A stretch of 64,000 bases of DNA, taken from NCBI GenBank assembly GCA_014905825.1, contig JACGCN010000030.1, positions 1 through 64,000 of the forward strand, written 5' to 3'. This DNA comes from Lyophyllum atratum (Eukaryota > Basidiomycota > Agaricomycetes > Agaricales > Lyophyllaceae). Both the position numbers and the translations under genes were made by a program. Below the pieces are notes generated by a model. The model saw only the letters and a list, made by a program, of their open reading frames with translations. It was not told the origin of the DNA and made no database searches. This document shows positions 48,237 to 60,298 of the stretch, piece after piece; position 1 is the first letter of the stretch, and every line of letters starts with the position of its first letter.

Positions 48237-48245
48237 ACTGTTGAA

Positions 48246-49437
48246 TGTGCAATGTGTCCCATTTGGCTGCCATGCTTGATCGGAAATAGCGGCTAATAAG
48301 ACCGTTCCCACCGTTCCCACCCCACACACCGTTCACCGTGACGCTACATTTCCGAGAGTTATACATACATCGTTGCCCTTCGGACGAAAAGTGGTCAGAG
48401 ACGCCTAGAGTTCGAGAGGTCTATCCTCGCTTTGTACTGGATAAGCCACTGCGACGTCGCGATCCCTGTCTGACCGCGTCAAGCAACGAAAGATAGTTTT
48501 GAGGTAACATGTCATCCGACTTGCCTTCTCGAGGAAGCGAGTTTCTCGGTCGTGGGACCTTCTAAATGACAACCTTCTTACGCTGATGCCAATTCACTCA
48601 AACACTTGGATTCAGACAGCATCCTCCGAGTCGGCTGATGGCCTGAGGTGAGTTCAAGTTTTATGAATCCTTAGGTGGCGATGGGAACTCGATTGGCTTT
48701 GGGAGTTAGACTAAAGCATGGGACGAGTTGCGACAGAATAGCAAGCAACCGGTGAGTATACCTGTATACGCGTCCGTGTTCAACAGACTCCTCACAAGTA
48801 TACTTTCTGCAGGACGATTTATGTCTTAGATTAGGATAAGAAAATACGATGCGCCCGTCGGACCTGTGGGCTGGGACATATTTGTACCGCCTGTCGCGGC
48901 ATCGACCAGCCTTCCCGCCGCTACTGCGGCTCTGTTCGGATAGACTTTCGTTTGAGTGGGAAGTCTGCGACACGTTGCTGTCCAATTGGAATATGCATGT
49001 CGAACACATGCTCAAGCCTCCTGCATGCTGTCGTCCGACTCGGCCACGACTGATAGCTTCAACACGTGCATCCCTATCCACCCCTGAAGTGGGAAGGTCA
49101 GTCGCCCTTCTTCGGCTGCGTCTGAGTCCCGACGGTGCTGAATGGGATCTTCTTGTGTGTTCTGCAGGGTGCAATCGCGATGATCATGATCAGTGATGCT
49201 GAGTCAGTACCAAAGAATCGCCGACTCGGACACCAATCCAACGCCTGACTTGATTGCAAGGTGTTTGGGTGCCCTATATTGTAAAGAGCTGTCTTTATTA
49301 GAGTTCTGATCTGTGGCCCGCGCTGCCACTCGTGGATCTCATCCACAAGCCGCCATCAACGAGGAACCTGGCGATCCCCAGCAGGCCTAGCTCGACACAT
49401 AAACACACCCAATGAAAGATCTCAATTTGTACGCCCC
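48246..49437. other. Spacer upstream of the methyltransferase gene
   Basis: Open frames at 48671-49196 exist on both strands without a recognisable domain. The last 100-200 bp presumably hold the promoter of the gene at 49438. Confidence 0.35.
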
Positions 49438-50677
49438 ATGTCAGAAATCCAGATACTCGACATTCGAGGATCCAAGGATGAGGCAGGGGCAATACCTCAC
49501 CTTCCGAATGAGATCCTGCAAGGCCTACTCAAACCACCTGGCCATCGAACTCTTCCGTCCGAAATCCTCTACGACGAAGTAGGATTGAAATTGTACAATG
49601 GAGGCGTCGGGACCAGCTGGTCCGAGTGGTATTACCTCTTTCCCGCGGAGAAACAAATTCTGGACGAGCACGGTCATGACATCGCGAAGCTGTTAAAGAG
49701 GTCGAGCAAAGGCGAGGCTGTTATCATTGAATTGGGGGCAGGGTAAGTCCCGCACCTCGTGCAGAAGGCGTCTAGATAACCGTCTTGTGAACAGCTCGCT
49801 GGAGAAAACGTCACGAATCTTGTCGTCTTTAGCACACATTGACGATGTCGACGGTTCGGAGATGTCCATTCGCTATTATGCCTTAGATCTCGAGCGAAGC
49901 GAGCTGGTGACGACACTCGAGAGTCTGCAAAAGAATTATGGCCAGGACTTTGCGGGGCGAATCGCGACGATGGGGATGTGGGGAACGTACGACGACGGAA
50001 TTCGTTTGATCGAGCACAACGAGCTGGGTCTAGATCCCGACATTCCTGTGCACATCCTATTTCTAGGCGGAACCATAGGAAATTTCAGTAAAGGTGACGG
50101 AGACGTCGCGTTTCTGAAGAATTTACCTTTGAAACCAGAACGCGGGGACACCCTGTTGCTCGGAATCGATAGAGTGAAGCCTAGGGAAGCTATAGATAGA
50201 GCATACAACTTTTCTGCGGCGGTGGAGTGGTTTATGAATGGGCTGAAGGTCGCTGGACGCGTCCTTACTGGCGATCAAGACTTCTTCGAGCTGGAAAATT
50301 GGGATCGGTACGCCAGATTTAACGAAGAGATAGGTGAATGCAGGCCATACCTCTTACAATGAGAAGCGACTGATCAGGTCCTAGGTCGGATGGAGATTGG
50401 TTACACGTCGAGGAAAGATCAGACCATCAGAGACAGACTCCATGACGTTGATATAACATTCTCCAAGGATGAGGATATTCTTGTGATGTGCTCGAACAAG
50501 GTTCGTTGTCGTCGTGGTCACCAATGGTCATCATTACCTTACAAACTTGGCCAGTATACCGATGATGAGATCAAAACCACGCTTGAGAGAGCCTGTTTGC
50601 GATCAACGGGGTCGTGGATGGATACCAAAGCTCAGTATTACTTGTACTCACTCCGTCCTGAAAATTTCAAGACGTAG
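49438..50677 (+). CDS. EasF/EgtD-type SAM-dependent N-methyltransferase
   Basis: Four exons (49438-49742, 49795-50333, 50385-50500, 50555-50677) sum to 361 codons. It belongs to the histidine-specific methyltransferase family (PF10017): ILDIRGSK at the start, LPSEILYDEVGLKLYN, WYYLFPAEKQIL, the SAM-binding ELGAGSLEKTSRIL formed across the first intron, HILFLGGTIGNFS, and GDTLLLGIDRVK. The C-terminal half has the substrate-domain pattern ending AQYYLYSLRPE. Fungal relatives are the ergothioneine enzyme domain and EasF, which N-methylates 4-dimethylallyltryptophan. This protein lacks the extra sulfatase-like domain of Egt1, so a stand-alone amino-acid or indole N-methyltransferase is more likely. 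Substrate unknown. Confidence 0.88.
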
Positions 50678-51464
50678 ACTTTGAGTAGTACCAACCCAGG
50701 AGTATGAATAGCTCTTGGCTCCCTTGAAATCAGCCTCGCCCATGGAGCGAAGAACCATCCTAGCCTCGTTTTGTGAGGGCTTCAGGACACATCCGCACAT
50801 CCTACTAGGGCTACCGTCGCTGGGAAGTTTATAAGGTCTTCTTGAAAGATCGATGTAACCATCTTTATAATAGCGTCGATGGTCTTCAAAGTTTGCAGCA
50901 TATAGGATAGCACCACATCATCATCCTTGTAGAAGATAAATCATATCAAAGTTGGGCCATGGCGTTGGCTGGTTCCACGGATACGCGTGGGAGGGAATAA
51001 TAAACGCGTTCAGATCCTGGCAAGGTCGGTTGATGACTTGACGTGTTTGTTGGATAAGAGGCAGAATGAGGAACACGTCGATGGCCGGAGTTCCTTGGGC
51101 TTGGGTCACGAACAACGGCTCAGGGTATTGGCTGAACGAAACTAAAACAGTGAGTGCCTGTATCAGCGTCAGGGTGGGCGACATACCTGATAAGTTCTCT
51201 TAAGCTTGTCCCTCTGTGTTTTGACGTTCAGATAATTCGACGCATAGTGCATCGAAGGATCCAGGTAGCCGGAATCCGAACAGCTTGCGTGCGGCGACCT
51301 GTCACGGTCAGGTGACTCGTCGCGTGGCGTCATAGCTTAAACTTGACTGAGCGCGCCTCCAACTTCCTCTCTCCACCTCGCCTCTCTTCCTCCTTCTACT
51401 CCTTGCGCCACCCCGCCGAACGCGATTCTCGAGATACCTCATCCTTTCCTGTCTATCCTCAAAT
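50678..51464. other. Spacer with a possible unrecognised minus-strand gene
   Basis: A minus frame at 50921-51184 (PLFVTQAQGTPAIDVFLIL) joins plausibly to an upstream exon ending KTQRDKLKRTYQ near 51190, with a GT donor. Downstream, about 50780-50930 is also open in another frame. I do not recognise the product and cannot complete a model. Confidence 0.3.
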
Positions 51465-53861
51465 ATGCTACCTGTATTTTGGATTATCGCCGCCGTGCTA
51501 TCCACACTTGTCGCGCAGTGCGGTCACGCCGGTTTCACACTCCAGGAACAAATGCGCATACACCTCGTCGACGGATTGCAGCGCCTCCTCCTCGGAGAGT
51601 CGGTCAGCGAGTTCAGGCGCGCGATCGTAGAGGAGACTGTTCGGGACCTGAAGCCGACGATTATGGCGCAGATCCGCGAGGAGATACTGCTTCATTTCCG
51701 CATGTTTGCGATGGAGCGTCATATACGCAACTTGAACCAGCTTCGACAGAATCGCCTCGCCGCCGCTAGCGTGGCGCTTGGTAGCATACAGACTAAGGCA
51801 AGCCAATATGTCTCGAAGTCGATTGTCACTGTCATTGCTGTCACCACGCCCTATGGATCTCGGCCCCGATCATCACAGGCGTCGAGTTTGCTCTTGTCTC
51901 AGCCCTTCGTCACTGGTTATGTCCCCATATACACCAGCGTACTCCTGCTCACTGTGATCACTTCGGCTTCGGTTGCATTCGCCATGTCTTATTACCGCCG
52001 TACTCGACGGGCAAGGACTGGACCTGTTGTTCGACGGGAAACGACTCGATTGGCACCTGAGACTGACGAACAGATAGAGCCTGGACCTCCGGTCCCGAAC
52101 GAAGCACTGGTGATCACGGACGGGAAATCGAACACTGAAATACGAGGTGCACTTCCTCCCATAGCGCCTGTGGATGGGCCTGCAACTTCTCTCGCCTTTT
52201 CCATGGCCTTGCCTAGCGGTCCTGTATTATTCGGTGACCTTGGCCTAGTGAGCGGTGATGGCGAGGCGTTCGGTACCGGTACAAAGCATGGACACGGCTC
52301 GACGGATGGAGATGGGCTAGCCGAAAGCGGTGGCTCGGTGGACAATTCTGCGGCGGAGGAAGACGATACTTTTGTCGCAGATGACGGAATTGTTGAAGAT
52401 GTTGGTGCTGATAAAGACGACAGTCTCGCTGGAGCCGACCGCGACGGCTCGCCTGTTATCTCCCAAGATGTCTCCTCCGCCGTGCCCATAGACGCGCACG
52501 TCCCTGTTGCTCCCCAGCTATGTCACGCTTGCACTGCCATCGCTGGAGGTTCTGGTGGCAATAAGGATTTCATCGTGACTGTCGACGACCTCGCAGAGAA
52601 TATCCCGGCAGCATTGGCCGACCTCACGGGACCCGTTCCTGAAACCAAGTCCCCAAACGAGGCCTCACCACCACAGGCGACCGTATCTGAAGCGCTCCTG
52701 CCCATAGCGACTCAGCCTGTCCATCAAGACGAGACTGTTCCCATCCCCGACGTCCTTGCACAGGCGACCGTATCTGAAGCGCTTCTGCCGATAGCGACTC
52801 AGCCTGTCCATCAAGACGAAACTGTTCCCATCCCCGACGTCCTTGAAGGGCCAGAGCCATCTCCCATCCTTGTCTCTCCCGAAACAAATCCTGTTGCTTG
52901 CGAAGTGGACATCGCGCCGCCGGCTGCCCTTCCTAATGACACGGAGGCCGAAGCTGCAACCCCCGCTAATCCAATCTCAGTCGTCACTCCCCAACGGATG
53001 GTCCACATCATGCCTACAACTAGAGGGAGCTGGCGGGAAAAAGGGGGGAGTTGGCGGAAAGAAGACGGGAGCTGGCGCAGAAAAGACCCCCTGCCCCCTG
53101 GCCGCCCCGATCCGCGTGTTGTTGCGGAACGTCGTCTGGCTGGCCCTCGCGATGTTCCTAGGGTGGTTCCGGTTCCCCCTGCGGTAGAGGTAGAAGTTGC
53201 ATTGAACGCGGTGGTAGGTGATGATGGCGCTGGGGACGTGCGGGATATAGGCATCGCGGAGGTGTTACAACCAGTCGACTCTCTCCCCGAACATGAGCCC
53301 CATACTTTTGCTCCCGAAGACACTTCCCTGCAATCAAACACCAACGCTATGACGGTTTACCGGACTGAGGAGCGGCAGGCCGGACCAGCGGAGGCTACGC
53401 AGAACGATACCGCGGAACCGCACTCGAACCCAAGTCCACATGCGAAAGACGCGCCTGGCATTCCGGAATGGGTCATCGCGACCCGAAACTTCCTGGGCCA
53501 CCAAAATCCGGAGCAGTGCCTATATTTCCGCGTTGGAGCGATCATCCAGGTCAGTTCTGGAAAGCCCGGGGGTCGGTGGTGGGTCGGGAGAATGGAGTAT
53601 GGGGGGGAGGAGAGGTCGTTCCCGCCTGGTTTTGTTGAACCCCTGCTTCCGCCCGGGCGGGACCCGGATCGGGGTGGAGTTGGACTTGTAGTGCGACGGC
53701 CGAGCCGGCGTGGGGCAGAGTCCAGGCGTGTTGTGCCGGTGCCGGTTATTGTGGTTAGTCCTCCGAGTGTCGTCTGTGACGATCTAGGGACTGCTGCGAG
53801 GGTGGGGAGGCGGAATGAGCGGTTTGTGTTGAGGGAGAGGGTGAATGTGGGTGGGTGGTAA
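51465..53861 (+). CDS. Membrane-anchored Ser/Pro-rich protein with a C-terminal SH3 domain
   Basis: An intronless frame of 798 codons. Residues 1-22 are a signal or anchor helix (MLPVFWIIAAVLSTLVAQCG). An amphipathic helical region follows (about 25-110). A second membrane segment lies near 148-171 (YTSVLLLTVITSASVAFAMS) and is followed by basic YYRRTRRAR, which predicts a long cytoplasmic tail. The tail is disordered, acidic and Pro/Ser-rich. At about 404-459 it contains a perfect-frame tandem duplication of 28 residues. Near 522-540 are three GSWR units. Residues about 664-725 form an SH3 fold: IATRNFLGHQNPEQCLYFR, GRWWVGRM, FPPGFVEPL. An adaptor at the membrane, perhaps in actin or polarity signalling, is an inference. 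Confidence 0.82.
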   Translation: MLPVFWIIAAVLSTLVAQCGHAGFTLQEQMRIHLVDGLQRLLLGESVSEFRRAIVEETVRDLKPTIMAQIREEILLHFRMFAMERHIRNLNQLRQNRLAAASVALGSIQTKASQYVSKSIVTVIAVTTPYGSRPRSSQASSLLLSQPFVTGYVPIYTSVLLLTVITSASVAFAMSYYRRTRRARTGPVVRRETTRLAPETDEQIEPGPPVPNEALVITDGKSNTEIRGALPPIAPVDGPATSLAFSMALPSGPVLFGDLGLVSGDGEAFGTGTKHGHGSTDGDGLAESGGSVDNSAAEEDDTFVADDGIVEDVGADKDDSLAGADRDGSPVISQDVSSAVPIDAHVPVAPQLCHACTAIAGGSGGNKDFIVTVDDLAENIPAALADLTGPVPETKSPNEASPPQATVSEALLPIATQPVHQDETVPIPDVLAQATVSEALLPIATQPVHQDETVPIPDVLEGPEPSPILVSPETNPVACEVDIAPPAALPNDTEAEAATPANPISVVTPQRMVHIMPTTRGSWREKGGSWRKEDGSWRRKDPLPPGRPDPRVVAERRLAGPRDVPRVVPVPPAVEVEVALNAVVGDDGAGDVRDIGIAEVLQPVDSLPEHEPHTFAPEDTSLQSNTNAMTVYRTEERQAGPAEATQNDTAEPHSNPSPHAKDAPGIPEWVIATRNFLGHQNPEQCLYFRVGAIIQVSSGKPGGRWWVGRMEYGGEERSFPPGFVEPLLPPGRDPDRGGVGLVVRRPSRRGAESRRVVPVPVIVVSPPSVVCDDLGTAARVGRRNERFVLRERVNVGGW
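52675..52842 (+). repeat. 84 bp tandem duplication inside the SH3-protein gene
   Basis: Segments 52675-52758 and 52759-52842 are adjacent and differ at only a few third-codon positions. Each encodes a 28-residue unit beginning QATVSEALLPIATQ. The length keeps the frame. Confidence 0.9.
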
Positions 53862-54603
53862 GGTGAGGTGGGGTGGACCTTGTTGGGCTGGGGAGGTGGT
53901 TGGGCTGAGGTGCGGTAGCTGCCCATCGGTCTAGGACAGTGACATTCTTTTAGGACTTGTATGATCACACGTTCTTTGCATTCTACACCACCTAGATTTG
54001 TATCTCTTTTGTCTTTCTTTTGTTTGGAATGACGTGTATGGTGTATCTGTAACACAGGGCCAGCCTAACTAGATAAATGACAGTAGTAGACGCGATGATC
54101 ACATACCAATTTGAGGAAATCCTCAGTGAACCCGTCGAGGATACCTGCCTAGTTTTTCGTGCATCTTTGAGATCGAGTCGGAGGAGGCAGGTCGAGGTTT
54201 GAACTTTGGACGAGGTCATTGTCGTTCGTACATAATTGGAATTCATGTTGGTCGACGTCGTTGTCATGGCAGCTGCCGCCGGGCCGGGCATTCTTCTTTC
54301 TTTCGCACTGACCACTCCATGGCTCAAGACCTGCCCCATCTTGTTTTTCCTACATATCGTGGACCGACGTGTTCTCGCATTTTACTATGCCCAATTTTCT
54401 TCGGACTTACATCTTCAGCGACTGTATGTGTATTTCACCGTCCAAGTGGAGCTTGCGGCAACTTGCGGGTGGATAGGACTACGAATCCTGCACTCATAAG
54501 TCCAACTATTTCGGATGATTTACGGAGGTGGTGATAAGTAGAAGGATAGCCTTATAATGATATCAATGCTGATACGTTACTATGCGCACACCGCCTCGCT
54601 GCA
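53862..54603. other. Spacer between the SH3 gene and VWA8
   Basis: It contains the 3' ends of two convergent genes. A minus frame at 53992-54339 (MGQVLSHGVVSAKERR) might be a small gene, but nothing else supports it. Confidence 0.3.
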
Positions 54604-57600
54604 TCACCGCTCCACCATAGTCGACAGAATGCTTCGCAACACAGTGGGTATATCGGCTGTATTCCCTACACGGAAGCCTCGACCTGGTAGGCTCTTCGTG
54701 ATCCTGTGGAAGCTAACATTAAATGACCAGTCCTTCAAGTGAGCTTCGTATGGTTACGCACCAAGCAGCTTCGGCGCCCTCTCCGATGCAGATGAGAGCT
54801 GTGTGTACTTTGGGATTCCGTTTCATCGCTTGCGCCAGATGCTCGGGTGTTATTTGGTATCGGCCGAAATTGGCGTCCTGGAGTACGAACGCGGTGGTTG
54901 AGAGGAAATGGCAAGCGAGACGGAGGACGGCTTACGGTGATTGCGATAACAAACCAGTCATCTGAGGACCATATATGTGAGTGAAGAAATGGGATATCAC
55001 GTAGCGACCCCAACTCACCAGCGTCATATTTTCCGACGTCGTTGACACCCTTCTCGATTGCTTCAACTATAGATTTGGAAGGTAAATTCGCAAATATGGT
55101 TCGAAGGGCACGATGGACACTGTACCTGTATAGTCTCCTGCAAACGCGTACTGCGGGATCATAGCCATCTTCTCTACGACCTTCCATCTATCCCGGAGCT
55201 CGGTTGGAGGTTTGTCGGCTAGAACCAAAGGTATATCAGGGCCGTCTCCGGACTAATGATAGAGTTAGATTTCGTTTGCCGATGCAGTTAAGACGAGCTA
55301 AGCATACGTGACCGAACATCTAAAAAATGCAAAGGTTGAGAGTGGTGAATGGGCCTGTACTGAAGGCAATGCTTACATCCCATACATATTTCTCCTTCCG
55401 GGACAGTCGTTCGAACGTTTCCATCAACATGGCCGCTACGAATGGAACTTCAGCGTAGGCCTTCGAAAATCTAGCAAGGGATCTCACCTGTTTCCATACT
55501 TCTCTGAAGGCGGCCATCATACTGGAAGCGGTACCTAGCAGGAAACCCATTAACAAATGCTACACCTGGGACTGGGCAGCAATTACATTGATGCACTGAG
55601 GTCAAAGATGAATCTGATCCTCTTAGGTCTAACGTCTCTCGTAAGCGGTCAAGACGATAAGATGACATAGGATCACGGACTTGATCTGTGGCCGACCGAG
55701 TTCCGGCTTCTCCATGCCACGCCGTTTATACACAGTCGCCTCTCCAGTAAGACCCTCCGTCAGACGGCTGTCATCGAGCTCCCCATCCGTCTGACGCTTC
55801 AACCATACACGCTCCTCCTCTTTCGCCGCGAGATCTACGGAACACAGCAATCACGGTAAGTTCGAGTTATTTCGACCAAAAGCGGAAACGTACGTTCTAG
55901 TAGGTCATGTAGAGAGAGCAAGTGTGCCTGAGTAGCACTTAAGATGTCGCCATACCCCTTGGCCTCAGCTGCAGACATGTCTAATTCCTCAAGCCTGCGC
56001 TGGAGCTCCTGTCGAGCCATCTCCCTCGCTTTCTCCTTGATATGATCAGGAATGTCTTCTTTAAGCGCGTCGGGGACCTCGGGACGTATCATTCCCAGCT
56101 GTACGATGATGATGCAGACACGATACTCACCTGCTTGATGTCGCCTCCTTTCCACAGGCGCTTATACCCACCTCGGCCACCCATCCCCGCAGTGTCACGA
56201 CCTCCGGTCTTCACAGCAGCGTCAGAATAATCTGAGCGCTTGACAAAGTGGATACGTACCCCACCTGCATACGTGTTTCCACCCGAGTGCTCCTTGTCGT
56301 CGTGTACACCCTCCTTAGGCTCGTCAAGTTCAGTGTTGGTAGGTTGAAACTGGATGTCTTGGACTTTCTTCTTTGCAGCCTCGCGGGCGGCGTTAAGGCC
56401 GAGGTGGGGTACCTGTAGTCTACAAAAGTCATAAACTTAGTAACCCAGGGGTAACGCAGGCGAAGGCAAGGAGACACCCACCCATGATGTTCCAGGATCT
56501 CAGCAAGCTTGTCGATGGTCTCAGGCTTATAGATATCGAAGTCAAAGATGTTGCGGAGAGCCTCGCCTAGTGAATCATCCGGGTATGCAGTTATATGCCG
56601 TACCAGGTTGATCAGCTCTGCATGCATCCCACATCAGCAGCTGCATCTCGAGACTGAATGGATATGATCTTCGTACCTCGCAGCGAATAAGGATAATTCA
56701 GGACACCACTATCATAGCCCCTCCGGAGGTCGTGGAATGCACCGACAAGTCGTAGAATCAAGTCCGGGTTCAGCTCAGGCGCCATCTGCTCCAGGAGCTT
56801 GCGCTCCGACGCCAAATCCGGATTCGTTACGGAGTGAGCACTGAAATTCTCGCCGAGGACCTGCAAAAAGTGGTTCCCAAGGAACGCTACAGCGCCAAAC
56901 CATCAGACCATCCCAGCACAGCGAGGACACTATGGCACTTACGGTATCCCGGACGATTAGCAAGGAGGATGAGCCGGAAATTAGGGTGCACGGCGATGTC
57001 GCCTTCGCGCTCTCGGGTGGGCCGTACACGCCGGCCGTCGGAAAGGGTCATTTCTCCCTGGCCGGCGAGGCTGCGGAAGATGGCGACGACGTGCTCGGGT
57101 GCTTTGTCGGCTTCGTCGATGATGATCATGCGACCGAAGTTTATGGCTCGGAGGAGAGGGGAGTCGGTGTATCGGAGGACGCCGCCTTCTAGGGAGGTTG
57201 TGAACATGAGCTGGTTGACGGTGGTGTCGCGGTGGAGCTGGATGTACTCTCTGGGTCGTCCCAGTAGCTGAGAATGATGTTAGGGAGGTCAAGCCAGGAA
57301 CTGGTGCATACGGACCTGGCATAACCTGGATAATGGTTAGCTCAGGATTATGGGACGTGTGGACAATGACACGCACCGGTCGACAATTTTGTTCTTTCCA
57401 ACACCCTGAATTATGCTACGTCAGCACGCAATATTCGGGACACCGGTAAAGACGTACCTGATTTCCCAATAGCACAACATGTTCTCCAAGAAGCTCCAGG
57501 TCGATAGCCAAATCGCGCATCAAGCCAGTCTGTAGGCTATTGTCATAGAAGTGGTCCATATGAGGCACATACGAAGCCACTCCTTCCACGTCCTGAGAAG

Positions 57601-60298
57601 GATCGAACAGAGGTATCGACGTCTGGAGTACGCTTTCTCCCGTGGTATTCGACGCCGGGAATGTCAGAGTCCTTCCTTGCACGACTGGATTGGCATTGTA
57701 CTACCCAAGATCATCAATACATCAACACAAGCGGTGGATGACTGAAAAGGCCAACATACCAAAGGCGTTTTCAAGTCTATATGCGCCTCAGCCAACAGCG
57801 TATCCAAGTTCATCCTCTCCATCGCCGGCAAAAACTCCGCAAGCAGCGACCGACTAACAATCAAATTCAAGTCGTCCTCCCCCGGGAACACCGCCAAGCG
57901 CCTCGCGATCCTCACCAGCGAGCGCGTGCCGAGCTTCCTGTTCTTAAGCACGTTATCCTCCGACATGCTCTCCCTGTACTTCTCCGCAAACGTAAGCAGA
58001 GTCTCGATGAGGTGGAGCGGACACCCCGTGGCGCGGAGGATGTCCGTCTCTTCGCGGCGGTCCATGGGCTGGCTTGGGATCGGGAAGAACATGTTGGCGT
58101 GCTCGTCGGAGAGCCAGTCTTTGAGTGGCAGGGACTTGGAGGCGGTACTGATGATTCGGAAAGAAGGGTGGGCGATGGAGAGTTCGCCTGATGCTAGCTA
58201 GTATTGACATGCATCAGCGGTACTTATTGGGGATGAGGAGGAAGGCTGCGGATGTACCTCTTCTGAAGACGCCTCCGATACGATGCGCTTGTTTTCCCAG
58301 AGCTCTATTTCTCGGTCTTGGATGAAACGGGCTAGGGAGCCTGCGGTCGAGCCGATGACGTCGAGCCCGGAAAGATGGAGCAAGTGTCCAGCCCATGCGC
58401 CTTCAATCAACGGACTGGAAGGAACGATAAGTCAGAATCGTGCCTGACTCGTGCAACGTACTGACGCATATACCTTGGTTCCCAAGTCGTCGCCCCTCCG
58501 TCCCGAATCTTCCGACGCATAATCAGCTCCCTCCCCCCCAGCTCCTTGTACATATGGACGACATCATGCTCATACCCAAGCACCTGTCCAAACACCCTCA
58601 CAAGCGTCGAAGTCGACGTCGACGCCGTAGACGGCAGCGCAGGCGGGATCAACGAAATATCCCACCCCAACGCATGCGCTTGCACAAAGCACGTCAACAG
58701 CCCCACAAACCTTTTCGTCGGGAAAAACTCGAGGTTCCCCTCGAACGGGAACGGCCGGAGGGGCTTGGGGCCCGCGGGGACGGTGACTACGACGGGGTGT
58801 TGGTGGGGGTCGAGGTGTTCGAACGTCACCTCCGCGGTGGTTGCGTCCCGGCGCTTGATAGCAGAGAGTCTGTACCCCAAGAGCCCGATCTCGTCCCCGG
58901 ACGATGTGGACGGCGTCCCGAGTTCCCCGAGGCCCGCTTCATCCGTCTGGCGACTGAGCATCGCCCAGGCCTGGAAGGACGCGTGTATGAGCCCCGGGTG
59001 GATGGTCAACACCAGCCTTGCCAGCTGGTGCGGCGTTAGCCTCGCCGATGACGGGAACATCGCCACGAGGCTGCTGAGCTTCGCCAGGGCAGTTTGTGGG
59101 AACGGTGGGAGGGAGGAGCGGGAGACGGCCTCGAGGGCGTGCCGCGACTCAGAGGCGAACTGGGTGGACAGGATGAGGTTGCGGAGGTGGGTGTAGAGGG
59201 GGCTGCTGGGGGGTGCGGGCTTGCGGAGGGCTGTTAGAGATGCGACGGGGTCGACGAAGCGTGATTGGAAGCGGCTGCGGAAGGGGGGGTCGAGGGGGTA
59301 GCCGGGGTAGGGCGGGACGGGGGCGGCGATGGCGATGACGCGGAAGTTCTTGTGTGCGGGGAGGAAGTTGATACTTGAGGGATTGGAGGCGGAGAGCTGG
59401 GCGTAGCGGTGCGGGTGGATGATGTGTGTTCCGTCGTCGAGGTTCCTGTGTCCATGTCATGATCACGGTGTTGTGAAGCAGATGAATGGGCTCACATCTC
59501 GCGGTTCTCTAAGAGGTTGTTGAGGACCTGTAATTATATTGGCGAGGACGGAGTAGATTCAAGAAGAAGACGTACTGGCATGATACCCCGTTCAGCCTTC
59601 TCGATCCCCTCCAAAATCAACAGGCGACCATGCTTCACGGCACGAACCGCAGGACTATCCACATACACCAAGTTCCCTCCCTCCCTGATTTCCCTTCCCT
59701 TGAGCCTAAATCAGCATCATAATATCCCATAAGACATCCTTCACGCACCTGCTTCAGCTCCGTTTCTCCAACATCCCGATGCAGGGCAATGTACTCGTAT
59801 TCCGCATTGATAACACTGTCATCAACATCAACATCGTCAGCAACACCAACCACACAGCCGAGCTACACACCTTGCGAAGGTCAGCGCCAGGCGCCGTGCG
59901 TACGGCCCTGGCTGGGATACGAGGAACACGTCTTGGCCGAGAAGATACTTCTGTAACAGAAAATGCAGGTTATCCAGGTTGACGGCGTCGTTGATGTCGA
60001 GCAGCTCGGCTGAGCGTGCCAGCCGCGATGGTGTTAGGGCTCCGGGCACCTCATACGTGATTTCCCCCAGCTTGAGTGTTCCAACCGATGCTGGCGCGGG
60101 TGTCAGTCCCTGGAGGAGATGGTTCAGCCGGCGGGTGGGCGTCCTCGACATGGTGAGAGCGGTTCGAGGACCAGGTCGAGTGGATTTTTGGGAGAAGCAG
60201 GTGCTGCTAATGCCTCTGCTGCTGTAAGACCGGAATATGCGATGAAGAGCTGGTAAAGGAGCACCGAGAATATACGGGCATACGTTGGTCAATAACAT
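54604..60298 (-). CDS. VWA8-type mitochondrial AAA+ ATPase with C-terminal VWA domain
   Basis: A long multi-exon gene with more than ten introns. From the N-terminus: an Arg/Ser-rich presequence (MLLTNVCPYILGAP, RIFRSYSSRGISS); the VWA8 start LDNLHFLLQKYLLGQDVFLV with a degenerate Walker A; YEYIALHRDVGETELKQ; and GRLLILEGIEKAERGIMPVL, a first ATPase unit. A second unit has HVVLLGNQGVGKNKIVDRL (Walker A), QLHRDTTVNQLMFTTSLEGG, RMIIIDEADKAPEHVVAIF (Walker B) and RLILLANRPGYRFLGN. After an acidic, Gly-rich linker, the VWA domain shows RIRFIFDLSASMYRFQYDGR (MIDAS DxSxS), MFGHSGDGP and VIAITDANFGRYQI. The stop follows VLRSILSTMVER at 54604. VWA8 proteins are mitochondrial matrix-side ATPases. An alternative start is Met 60151, without the presequence. 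Confidence 0.9.

Noticed and set aside
58440..59196. Plus-strand frames of 199 and 216 codons
   Set aside because: They overlap the well-supported VWA8 exon on the minus strand and are compositional shadows.
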